From Prorocentrum cordatum (Eukaryota; Sar; Dinophyceae; Prorocentrales; Prorocentraceae): 64,000 nucleotides of DNA. The notes under the pieces were generated by a model. It had not been told where the DNA came from. It saw only the letters and a program-made list of their open reading frames with translations, and did no database searches. The stretch lies in NCBI GenBank assembly GCA_963575745.1, contig CAUYUJ010016885.1:134001-198000 (forward strand), written 5' to 3'. A program made the position numbers and the translations under genes. The first letter of the stretch is position 1. Every line of letters starts with the position of its first letter. Below are positions 11,206-20,620 of the stretch, piece after piece.

Positions 11206-11975
11206 CATCTTCAGGGCCGCAACATCTACAGTGCCGGCGCGGCCGCGAGAAACCCTCGCAAGAAACCCAACCCTGAAAACCCGTGCGCGAGGTGCACCTG
11301 AAGGGAAACCTGGAGCACCCTGAACGCAGCGGCTCCTTCAACGGCTGCGGGAAGTCGCCGCGCAGCGCGAGGAGCGAAGAAACCCAGGATACCCTGGCAA
11401 AAAGCACATGGTTTCTTGATGCGCGCCCCCACTGTACTGGTACCGCCCTGAGACAGAAATGTCCGACAAATTAACGTCTAACACGCACGTACCAACAAGT
11501 CTGCCAGGGGGCCCTGCCTCCTGGCAAGCGCCACCTCGCAAAAGGAAGTCTCCGTCTTCCTCACGGCCGCACTCGGTGGGCTCTGCCCCGCTCCCCCCCA
11601 AGGGGGCGCCCTCTCAACGACCGCAATCGAAACCAGAGGGACAGCAAGCTCAATTTCAAAACGCGCCCGAAATTTGAATCCACAACGTCAGCGTCGCGGA
11701 TTCCTGCAAAAACGCGAGACCTTCCACAAACAGATGTTTGACTCAACACAAACCAAGCTGTTGACTCAACGGCAGAAGCCGTTTCAAAACAAGCGCGCTT
11801 CCAAAAACCGTGGCTCTGAGCTGCCAAGGGGCCCCGAACGGGCCCTGGCCGCGGCGGCCCCCACGGCGCCGCCCACGGATCCACTATTGTTGCTTGGATG
11901 CTTCACCACGCACCGCGCCTTGGAACAAACAACCTGCGAGGACATAGGTGGTCGCGGTACCGGCTGTGGCTCATC
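11206..11975. other. Unique insert within 90-bp array
   Basis: About 770 bp with no 90-bp unit. The array stops inside CGCGCCCAT and resumes at TCGGCACACCC, nearly the next bases of the unit, so this looks like an insertion, but its ends and any target duplication are not clear. No gene is recognised. Confidence 0.55.
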
Positions 11976-12155
11976 ATCTGGCAAGTCGGCACACCCTTCC
12001 AGCGCTTCGCGGCCCCACAGGGAGCCCCAGCGAGGGCCCAGATGCCACCGCTCGCGTGGCACCGCCGTGCCCACTTCGGCACCACCTGCACAGGGACCGC
12101 GGCTGCGTGAAAAGCTCCGCCGAGGGCCCGAGGGCCAGCGCTCGCATGGCACCAC

Positions 12156-12309
12156 TAGGGGGTCGCATGCGAACCCTACCCCTACCCCCCACGACTTCTG
12201 AGGGGGAGGGTGGGGTTCACTTCGCTCGGGAGCTCCCGAACGAAGTGAACCCCACTCTCCCCCTCAGAAGTCGTGGGGGGTAGGGGTAGGCTTCGCATGT
12301 GGCCCCGCA
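12156..12309. mobile_element. 154-bp palindromic (MITE-like) element with ACCAC target duplication
   Basis: The two halves are near-perfect inverted copies about a centre at 12,232/12,233 (GGGAGCTCCC). The inner 50-bp arms differ at about one position; the outer ends (TAGGGGGTCGCATGCGAA against TGCGGGGCCACATGCGAA) are less alike. Both ends are flanked by ACCAC (12,151-12,155 and 12,310-12,314). Removing the element and one ACCAC restores a normal 90-bp satellite unit (GGCACCAC followed by CGCCCCCAC). It has no coding capacity and is presumably mobilised in trans. The superfamily is not assigned. Confidence 0.9.
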
Positions 12310-13189
12310 ACCACCGCCCCCACAACGGCACACCCCTCACCAGGATCGTGGCCCCATCGGGAGCTCCACCGAAGACCCGAACGCCAGCGCTCGCATGGCA
12401 CCACCGCCCCCCTTTCGGCACACCCCCCAACAAGCTTCGTGGCTCCACAGGGAGCTCCGAGCTCCGCCGAGGGCCCCTGTGGCTGCGCTGGCATGGCACC
12501 ACCGCACCCATCTCGGCACACCCCTCACAAAGATCGTGGGCGCAAACAGAAGATCCACCGGAGGCCCACATGCCAGCGCTCGCATGGCACCACCGCACCC
12601 ATGTCGGCACACCCTTCACACGCCTCGTGGCCCCAAAGGGAGCTCCACCAACGGTTTCACTGGCTACAATGGCATGGCACCACCGCTTCGTTGCGGCATA
12701 AGGAATCCCACCGAGGGCCCGAGTGGCTGCGCTCGAATGGCACCACCGCGCCCTTTTCGGCACACCCCTCACAAGGATCGTGGCCCCATACGGAGCTCCA
12801 CCGAAGGACCACATTCAAGCGTTGGCATGGCACCACCGCACCCATTTCGGCACACCCCTCACAGTGACAGTGGCCCCATAGGGAGCTCCACCGAAGGCCC
12901 CAGTGGCTGCGCTCGCATGACACCACCGCACAAATTTCGGCACACACCATCACACGTTTCGTGGCCCCGTAGGGAGCTTCACCGAAGGCCCCAGTGGCTG
13001 CGCTCGCATAGCGCCGCCGCACCCATGTCGGCACACCTCTCACGAAGATCGTGGCCCCATAAGGAGCTCCACCGAGGGCCCCAGTGGCTTCGCTGGCATG
13101 GTACCACCGCCCCCATTTCGGCACAACCCGCACGAAGATCGTGGCCCCATGTCGAGCTCCACCGAAAGCGGCACCCACAACGCGGTAAC

Positions 13190-13645
13190 AAAAGTTGCGT
13201 GTGGTTGAGCCCTTGGCCAGGATACATGTTTTTGCGTTTGTGGTCGCGTTCTCAAACGTGTTCAGATCACTTGGTCGCTTTTGTCTAACATTGCCATGTA
13301 CGACGTCCTCGGTTCCCTCTCCTGGTGCGCAATCCTCCTGGTGCATTTCTAATATCACTGTTATTGTTCCCGGTGCTCCTCTCTTGCCCTCGCTGCTGGT
13401 TGGGGCGTCGGGCCCCCCTTCCCGATGTCCGATTGCCCCTCCTATGGCCATCGGGCCTCCTGGACTGTGCTGGGCCGGTGTTAGACCAGCTGTCCGTTTT
13501 TGGGCGCTTCTAGCCGTGAGAGGGAGAACGGCGGCAGAAGCGAAAGAGCGGGAGCGAGGACAGCAGGGAAGACAAGGAACAGCCTTCGACCAGAAAGCAA
13601 AAACGCGAACTATCCTGGCGAGGGGCCCAACCATATGCAATTGTG
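13190..13645. other. Loop of the foldback structure
   Basis: About 455 bp separate the oppositely oriented 90-bp arrays. Its two edges (CCTTGGCCAGGATA near 13,210 and TATCCTGGCGAGGGG near 13,612) are inverted copies, while the central part is single-copy. No gene is recognised. Confidence 0.7.
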
Positions 13646-13659
13646 AGTGACGCATTTGC

Positions 13660-14340
13660 TGGTATCATCTTCGGTGGAGCTCCTCATGGGGCCACGAAAC
13701 GTGTGAGGTGTGTGCCAACATGGGCGCGGTGGTGCCATGCGAGCGCAGCCACTGGGGCCTTCCGTGGAGCTCCCTATGAGGCCACTGTCACTGTGAGGGG
13801 TGTGCCGAAATGGGTGCGGTGGTGCCATGCCAGCGCAGCCACTGGGGTCTTCGGTGGAGCTCCTTGTGGGGCCACGAAACGTGTAATGGGTGTGCCGAAA
13901 TGTGTGCGGTGGTGACATACGAGCGCAGCCTCTGGGGCCTTCGGTAGAGCTCCCTAGAGGCCACGAAACGTGTGAGGGGTGTGCCGGAATGAACGCAGCC
14001 ACTGGGGCCTTCGGTGGAGCTCCCTATGGGGCCACGAAACGTGTGAGGTGTGTGCCAACATGGGCGCGGTGGTGCCATGCGAGGGCAGCCTCTGGGGCCT
14101 TCGGTGGAGCTCCCTATGGGGCCAGTGTCACTGTGAGGGGTGTGCCGAAATGGGTGCGGTGGTGCCATGCGGGCGCAGCCACCGGGGCCTTCGGTGGAGC
14201 TCCCTATGGGGCCACGATCTTCGTGAGGGGTGTGCCAATATGGGCGCGGTGGTGCCATTCGAGCGCAGCCACTGGGGCCTTCGGTGGAGCTCCCTATGGG
14301 GCCACGAAACGTGTGAGGGGTGTGCCGAAACAAAGACATG
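13660..14340 (-). repeat. 90-bp satellite array, right (inverted) arm
   Basis: Seven to eight units of the same 90-bp satellite read on the minus strand. The GGTGCCATGC marks (complement of GCATGGCACC) are spaced about 90 bp, for example at 13,731 and 13,821. Confidence 0.92.
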
Positions 14341-14770
14341 CGGAGGGCATAGGCGAGGAGGGGAAGGAGAACGGAGGGGGAGGAGGATGGGAAGTGAACG
14401 CGGGGACCGTCTCTTCAAAACGAGGACCCAACACCACATGATGGTTGGGAAAAACGATAATCCACAGCGGCAGGCCTACAATCGCTGGAAAAAACTAGCT
14501 AAAACATCATCGCGTTGTTTGGTGTGCTTTTAGCTTGTCAAGAACCCAAACTACAAAACGGTAAAGAAACGCCCAGGGCGTGTTTAAGAAGAACCAAGCG
14601 GTTGGCCGCGGCTGCGAGGACAAGGAGCCCACGGCCGTAGGTGAAGACATGGCTGCCCACGGTGATCGCAGCATCATTCTGGTTTTCGTACGTGGGTGGT
14701 CGAGGCGCTGCTGGGCACAGTGACGGCACTGACAGACGGCTCACGGAAGCCAATTGGCGCAGTCGTGCTG

Positions 14771-15130
14771 GGAGTTGCGACCCAGCTCGGAAACGGGACG
14801 GGCGATGGATCGTTGATCCGATGAGGCTCGACTTCTACCTCCACCGGCTTCCGCTGGCCCTCCCTCGGCTTTCAACGGCTTCGGGCAGCATCGTGCCGCT
14901 CCCGCCGGTTTCCGTGGGCCCCCCGCCGAGGAAGGCATGCCATCTTCTCCACCGACGCCGTGATGTAGTCGTTACGACTCTGGAGGTAGGAAAGGGATAT
15001 GGTCTAAAGGGGTGTGGTGCGAATTGCATGTGAGAGGGAATACGGCGCCGTCATTTACCGCAGATAGCGCCGCCATTTCCACGATTGGCGCCCCTTTCCG
15101 ACCTCCAGAACGACGACCCCCAGAGGTTTT
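14771..15130. other. Unique non-coding stretch
   Basis: No gene or repeat recognised. Confidence 0.45.
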
Positions 15131-15330
15131 TCTTCTTCTCCTTCTTCCTCCTCCTCCTCCTCCTCCTCCTCCTCCTCCTCCTCCTCCTCCTCCTCCTCCC
15201 TCCTCCTCTCCTCCTCCTCCTCCTCCTCCTCCTCCTCGTCCTCCTCCTCTCCTCCTCCTCGTCCTCCTCCTCCTCCTCCTCCTCCGCCTCCTCCTCCCCC
15301 CCCTCCCCCTCCCCCTCCTCCTTCTCCTGA
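15131..15330. repeat. (CTC)n microsatellite
   Basis: CTC tract with CTT/CGT interruptions. Confidence 0.95.
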
Positions 15331-15577
15331 GCCGTTCGTGATAGTCCCGGAGCCGGGCGCGGACCCCCAAAGAAAAACCAAACATGGAAACAGCCAAAAC
15401 TTGCGTCACGAGCTCGTCATGGCCCGAGGGGGTCCGGATACCACGACGACGAGGCCCTCTCTGGAATGCCTCACCTGTCATCCACACCGGGGCGGCCGCA
15501 GCTTCGGCAGCCCCTGGCCTTCGTACAGCGGACGAAGGCGATCCACGGTCCTCGGGGGGGGGGAGAGAGTCGCCTCC
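15331..15577. other. Unique spacer between CTC tracts
   Basis: No gene recognised. Confidence 0.45.
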
Positions 15578-15675
15578 TCTCCCTCCTCCTCCTCCTCCTC
15601 CTCCTCCTCCTCCTCCTCCTCCTCCTCCTCCTCCTCCTCCTCCTCCTCCTCCTCTTCCTTCTCCTCCCTCTCCTC
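15578..15675. repeat. (CTC)n microsatellite
   Basis: Nearly perfect CTC run. Confidence 0.96.
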
Positions 15676-16190
15676 CTGATGTTTCCCGCCATCCTCCCCC
15701 AGGTGCTCCCCGAAGCTTGGCCCGATAGCTTGGCAGAGTTCTTGCCACAACTCTCGGCCACATGGGCAATTCCAAAAGGCAGGGGGCGGCGGTGATTCGC
15801 CGTAGGCGTCTTCGATAAGCAACAAAAGTACCCTAAATCGTCAGGGGACCTAAGCTAGGTGAACCAAAAACATAGGGGATAAGGGATCACTGTTTGCAAA
15901 TATTTCAGACGAGAACACCCATGTGTTCTGGGATACCCCTTCAAACCGTCGGCCTGAGTTTGGTCACGAATCCATTGTGCTACTAGGGTTTGGGGCTGCA
16001 TTATGCCCGAAGGCCTCTCGCTCCATATTCGAGTGCCGCATCAGAAGCAACTCCAGCGGAATGCCGCTCCCACGACAAACGGCCCCGCCCAGTTCCCGGG
16101 GCGTGCTGCTGCCAGCCCTGCCCCTGCCGCCCTCCTCTCGCCCCGCCTCGCGTCCGCCACGTTGCCGCTGGACGGTTTCCCCCGGGGCCG
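15676..16190. other. Unique non-coding stretch
   Basis: Nothing recognised on either strand. Confidence 0.45.
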
Positions 16191-16194
16191 TAGG

Positions 16195-16340
16195 CGACCA
16201 GAGGAGGGGAGGGCGAGGAGGGGGAGGAGGAGGAGGAGGAGGAGGAGGAGGAGGAGGAGGAGGAGGAGGAGGAGGAGGAGGAGGAAGAAGAGGAGGAGGA
16301 GGACGAGGAGGACGAGGAGGAGGGGGAGGAGGAGAGAGGA
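16195..16340. repeat. (GGA)n microsatellite
   Basis: GGA run on the plus strand, opposite in polarity to the CTC tracts to its left. Confidence 0.95.
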
Positions 16341-16737
16341 GGGCGGGTCGCCTAAAACCTGCGGAAAAACCCTCCAGCTCCCGCCTTTCGCCCTGTGCTC
16401 CCCAACCCTTCGCCGCCTCTGCCGTTCGGCACCCCCTTCTTTTTCGTCATCCCTCTCCGCTGTCCCCCCCTCCCTCAAAAACGTTTCCTTTCCTCTCTTT
16501 CCCCCACCTCCCCATACTGAGGTCGATGCCCCCCATACATGCGATGTTTGACGAAAAAATAGCCCAAAGCACGCTCAAACATAATCAAAATAAACGAAAA
16601 CCGTCACCATACTATTTTCCCTATGTTCGAATATCCCTCCTGTAAAGGGACACGCCCGAATTAACCCTATACTCCCCCCTTTTCCGTTCTTTGTGTTGGC
16701 GCTTGCCGCTGGAGCGCTCGCTCGGGGAGTCACCTCC

Positions 16738-16921
16738 TGCAAACCATGGGGAAGGAATTGCACGGGAACGAATCAAGTATGCTGGGCGACGTCATCTTAA
16801 CAGCAGTACCTGGCGAACGCGCTATTGATGAACACTTGAACCAAGCGGCGTCGGAAACGACAGCGGCTCGACGTTCACATATAGTTCAGCCCCCACCCAG
16901 TCGCAACCACATGTTCCAACA
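16738..16921 (-). repeat. 3' LTR of the copia-type element
   Basis: 184 bp. On the minus strand it begins TGTTGGAACATGTGG and ends TTTGCA. It shares GATTCGTTCCCGTGCAATTC exactly with the 5' LTR. The adjoining internal sequence GGCAGAGTGGAACGGTTGG is purine-rich and sits where the polypurine tract should be, although it is no longer pure. Confidence 0.9.
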
Positions 16922-17099
16922 CCAACCGTTCCACTCTGCCGGCATGGCCAGTAAAAACGACGGCGGGGAAGACATTGACCAGCAAACTGGATGAGAGCCA
17001 ATTACAGATGTTTAATCACGCAGCGGCCGAGTCTCCAAACCAGGAGGTCATAATGGTGCGAAGTCGAAACTATTCGTACCTGCGCTGGCAGCAAAAAAA

Positions 17100-19200
17100 A
17101 AAAAACGTTTACAGCTTGGGCGTAAGCGTGCAGAGGTCCCAACCACGCGATACATGCTTCTAAAGTGTCACAGTTACGCAGAAGGAATAGCATCATCAAT
17201 CATAAAAGTGGCCAACAGACGAAGGAAAAACGAATAAGGAAAACCACCTAGCGCTGGTAACGACAACTGACAGACCTGACAAGCGCGGCCGCGCCACCCC
17301 GAGCACGGACATGCTCGGGGCGTTGTCATGGCGGAAAACACGACAACGATTGATCTCGTCAGCTGGTTCGCTTGTGACATCTGAAAAGAGGACTGCGTCA
17401 TGCTCACCCCGGTTCCCCCAGCAACCGCAATCGTTGTCCCTCATCGCCTTGATGTTCCTATCCACCACGTTGCCGAAACGCCCCCTCGCCCCCCAGAACG
17501 CGCGGTCTGGGTTGCGAAGGTGACGAGGGAAATGAAAGCAACGTTTTCCCCTCATGCTAAGAAGCCCCCTGCCCGAAGCGGATGGGCTAACCACCTGGGC
17601 ACTCCGATCCAGAGCTCGAAGTCCTGAACCCGTAACCAGGCCCGCCAGCACGCAACCCCCTTCCTCAACATGCAGCGACGACGGACGCCAGCATCACTTA
17701 ACGGGAACGCGCAGGGGCGACCGTCGATAGCACTGTCGGCGCGCGGCAACGCGGCCCCCTGCTCTGCGCCACACCAGCAGGCGCCCGGAGCATGGCGCGG
17801 AGTGCGCAGCTAATCTCTATTTAGCCGCTCAGGGGTGTCATACTGTTCGTTGGATACCGCTGACCCATCTGCCACTTGGAAAAGGAATCCAAGTAACTCT
17901 TCGGTCTCGAACTCCACGGTTACTGCGCCAGCGCTGATCTCGCCGCGGTCACTGTGGGACTCTTCATCGATTTCCCGAGTCGCGAGGGCCATTGGGCGAC
18001 CTGCTCACAGCATGCCGAACATTGTTCAGAACACGCCAGGTAACTCATTCTCCTGCATCTCGGGGATGGCCAGGATGAACGCTGGCGTCTTGGGAACGCC
18101 ATGATGCGGATCTTGGCGACCACGCCAGAACTCGGCGGGCGCGGGGTCGAGCTGCCGCCGGCTCCACGGGTCGCGGTAGTCATTGGGCAATTTTGCCTGG
18201 ACGAGGCGAATAACTCGCCCCTCCAAGCAGGCACCCCCACGTGCAACCGTCGCCGCGACGGACTTCGAAGTTGGCGCAACACTTCACGCAATCGCCCCGC
18301 GGGCCAAATTTTAGGGCAGGATCGGCAAGCTCTCGCGCTGGGTCATCGCCCGCCCAGCGACCGATGCGATTCCGCCCGGATGATCTGAGCTAACCAATCG
18401 CAACGCCACGGGGCCAAGACGGAATGGGCGCCCAACTCTTCGTCGCCCTCTGGCTCAGACGGGCCCGCGCAGAGCTGCGGGCGCCGCCGCTCGACGAGGC
18501 CCCTGGCCTCGATCTCGGCCAACGCCTCAGGCGCGGGGAGGCGCGCTGGACGCCGGTGGGCGAGCGGCCCCCGCAAGCGGGGGCGGCGCTCGCCCACTCA
18601 CACTCGACCCGATCGCCAAGCCCCCACTCGGCAACCCTTCACTGCCGACGACGCCCGCGTCGCTGGGCGACTCCACGGAGATCTCGTTCACGGAACGCTC
18701 GCGCTTCGCGGCCTCGCCCAAAACTCCATCTGATTTCACGGGCGGGGGGGCCTCTTTGGGCGCCGGCGCCGCCTTGAAAGGCAGCCCCGCCACCGGGTCG
18801 TCCGCCGCGGCGGCGCCCCGCCAATCCCCGCCGGCGCAGCAGCGGGCAACGCTCGAGGCGTTGGAGGAGGCAGCGTTCTAACACAAACTGGAGGGCAAAT
18901 ACGTGCGGGAGACTGACCACGCACGACTCGATATCTCATCAAACGCGGTGGACACCGCGGCCTTGGCGAGGCGATGAGCGGGCTCGGGCAACAGCCCCAC
19001 CGCGTCTCTGACCTGGCACGATAACTCCACGATATCTGCCACGCTACCCCCAATCATGCGGCGTTTAACCTGGCGGGCCTGCTCATCTGTGGTCTCGCTG
19101 CAGCTTGACGACTCGATATGGGCATAAAATTTCAACGCGCGCTTCGAGCATACCGACCCGTCGGTCCGAGTAAGTGGCGCTGAATGGCTAACGAAGTCAC
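17100..19200 (-). pseudogene. Unassigned decayed coding region downstream of RNase H
   Basis: About 2 kb between the RNase H remnant and the 3' LTR, longer than usual for Ty1/copia. Minus-strand pieces still look protein-like, for example LVQAKLPNDYRDPWSRRQLD (about 18.2 kb), VTVEFETEELLGFLFQVADG (about 17.9 kb) and SVADIVELSCQVRDAVGLLP (about 19.0 kb), but they lie in different frames. They could be an extra ORF of the retrotransposon or part of another inserted element. I do not recognise the family. Confidence 0.45.
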
Positions 19201-19639
19201 ATCCACATCGATCATGTCACGGCGCGCCTTTCCTCCTCCACGTACCCGGGAACAGCGGCGCCCGTGCCATCGCACACGTGGATAATCGCCTCCTGGATGC
19301 TGGCCTGGTCATCAAGACGGTTGAGGACCCGCCCGCCCCAGCGCGGCATCGCTTGGGCGCCCGTGTAACAGCGCACCACGGCCGTCAACCTGCAAGGCAA
19401 TATCGGGGGTCGCTGACCGCTGACGGGCACGAATCAGCCTGTTCTTGCCCGCTTCCACTCGCCATGGACGCAGCTCGAAGAACGGGCGATGGCGATTTAG
19501 GCTCAGCGCGTCACCATTAACAGATTGGTTAGTGCGTCGGCTACGTTATCGCTGGCGCCCACCGTTAACGCTTCGGCATCACCTCTCCCGATTTTCTCCT
19601 GCACCCAAGGCTGGCAAATTTCGATGCGCCTCACTTATC

Positions 19640-19830
19640 CCATCCCCCATCCCGGCCACGACGCCCTCGATGACTTGATGGGTTGAAATGCTCGTCACTG
19701 GGCACAGCCTGAATGCCCCCCGCTTCCCACGATAATAAGCAATAATGATTTGCGTAGTGCTCCGAAGTCTGAAGATGCGTTCGCCCCGCATAACAACTCC
19801 CCCACTGCTCGATTCACTGCTTTTTTTCAC
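19640..19830 (-). pseudogene. Copia RNase H remnant
   Basis: The minus frame reads KKSSESSSGGVVMRG, then IFRLRSTTQIIIAYYRGKRG. This matches the copia RNase H pattern in which R-KSTSGG is followed by W-S-TQ--IALSSGEAE. The catalytic Asp/Glu positions in the SSGEAE-like segment are altered (YYRGKRG), so it is inactive. Confidence 0.75.
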
Positions 19831-20229
19831 ACCCATCATAGTCCGCGCCGGAATGGGCCACAACTTACCAAGGCATCGCTTGAAATTTGCATGGGTAACT
19901 AAATTTCTCTGGCGTTTGAAATACATGCTCTTGTTTCACCAACTTTTCCTAGTTCCATTATTTGGCTCAGCCACGCACTGGGCCAACTTTTTTCGCTGCA
20001 TGCTGCATGTGGGATCTGCCATGGGCCAAGTAGTTAGCGCGGGCAACGCGCGCCCGATATGCGCGCGCCCCGCTGCGATAACTCCCCAACAGATTCTTCA
20101 TCATGACGCAACGTCTCTCCCGGCACGCAAGACTTGGCCTCGTTGTCTAAATCAACTCCTCTGTCCCCATGCCTTTGGACAGCTTAGCACCACAAACCAG
20201 CATGGTTAATTCAACCACGCTGGTCCAGA

Positions 20230-20620
20230 CACGCGCGGATTGATCTTCTTCGCGCCGCCCCCGCGCAAGAACTAACTTCGCCCTCGAACTACTCCAAATC
20301 ACGGTCGCAAACCCGACGTGTCAAGTCACCACCACGCACCGTTAACTACATGTTCCATTACTGGTTCCTGAATACACGCGGCGACGCCCACCCGCCGTCG
20401 AATCCCAGGTCGGCGAACTCCACGCAACAATCCCCCCAATTGCTCGCGGCGCCCCGGGGTCCGCACAAGGACTTCTGCAACCTCCCACGCATCTCAGGCT
20501 CGCTATCGTCGCCCGCGCATCTGCCGAAGGTTGGTTTGCTTCTGCGCAGCCGGACGCCCTGCCCACGTCGGCGAAACCGAACCTCATCCCCATGCATCTC
20601 CCCCCTCTTCATCGCCGCAT
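20230..20620 (-). pseudogene. Reverse transcriptase palm remnant
   Basis: The minus frame contains LQKSLCGPRGAASNWGD, matching the copia RT segment K-LYG-RDAP--W. It is followed by LGFDGGWASPRVF, matching LGF----DP-LF. After two stops comes LTVRGGDLT, where LVHVDD/LVHGDD with the catalytic Asp pair is expected. Stops at RNQ*, NM* and LE* break the frame, and only one Asp of the pair remains. Confidence 0.75.

Larger units (their letters stand above)
10570..13180 (+). repeat. 90-bp satellite array, left arm
   Basis: About 19 units carry GCATGGCACCACCGC, CGGCACACCCCTCAC and AGCTCCACCGAAGGCCC; the GCATGG mark recurs every 90 bp (10684, 10774, 10864). It is interrupted by unrelated sequence at about 11,206-11,975 and by a palindromic element at 12,156-12,309. 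Confidence 0.92.
9980..14770. mobile_element. Foldback-type element with tandem-repeat inverted arms
   Basis: The left and right sides are inverted copies with the same module order. Flank at about 10,070-10,310 (containing CCCAACCATCCCGTGGTGTT and CTCGTTTTGAAGAGAC) pairs with about 14,390-14,700 (GTCTCTTCAAAACGAGG, CCCAACACCACATGATGGTT). A CTC tract at 10,318-10,490 pairs with a short GGA tract at 14,350-14,395. CCCTCCGCATGTTCG at about 10,509 pairs with its complement near 14,340. A 90-bp array at 10,570-13,180 pairs with the inverted array at 13,660-14,340. Loop edges at about 13,192 and 13,640 are also inverted copies. Arms of unequal length made of tandem repeats are the hallmark of Drosophila FB elements; the analogy is structural only. 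The outer limits are approximate and no target duplication was found. No transposase gene is visible. Confidence 0.65.

Noticed and set aside
12299-13288. 329-codon plus-strand frame and several 150-330-codon frames over the 90-bp array
   Set aside because: A 90-bp unit keeps frame, so open frames follow from the repeat. Both strands and several phases are open at once.
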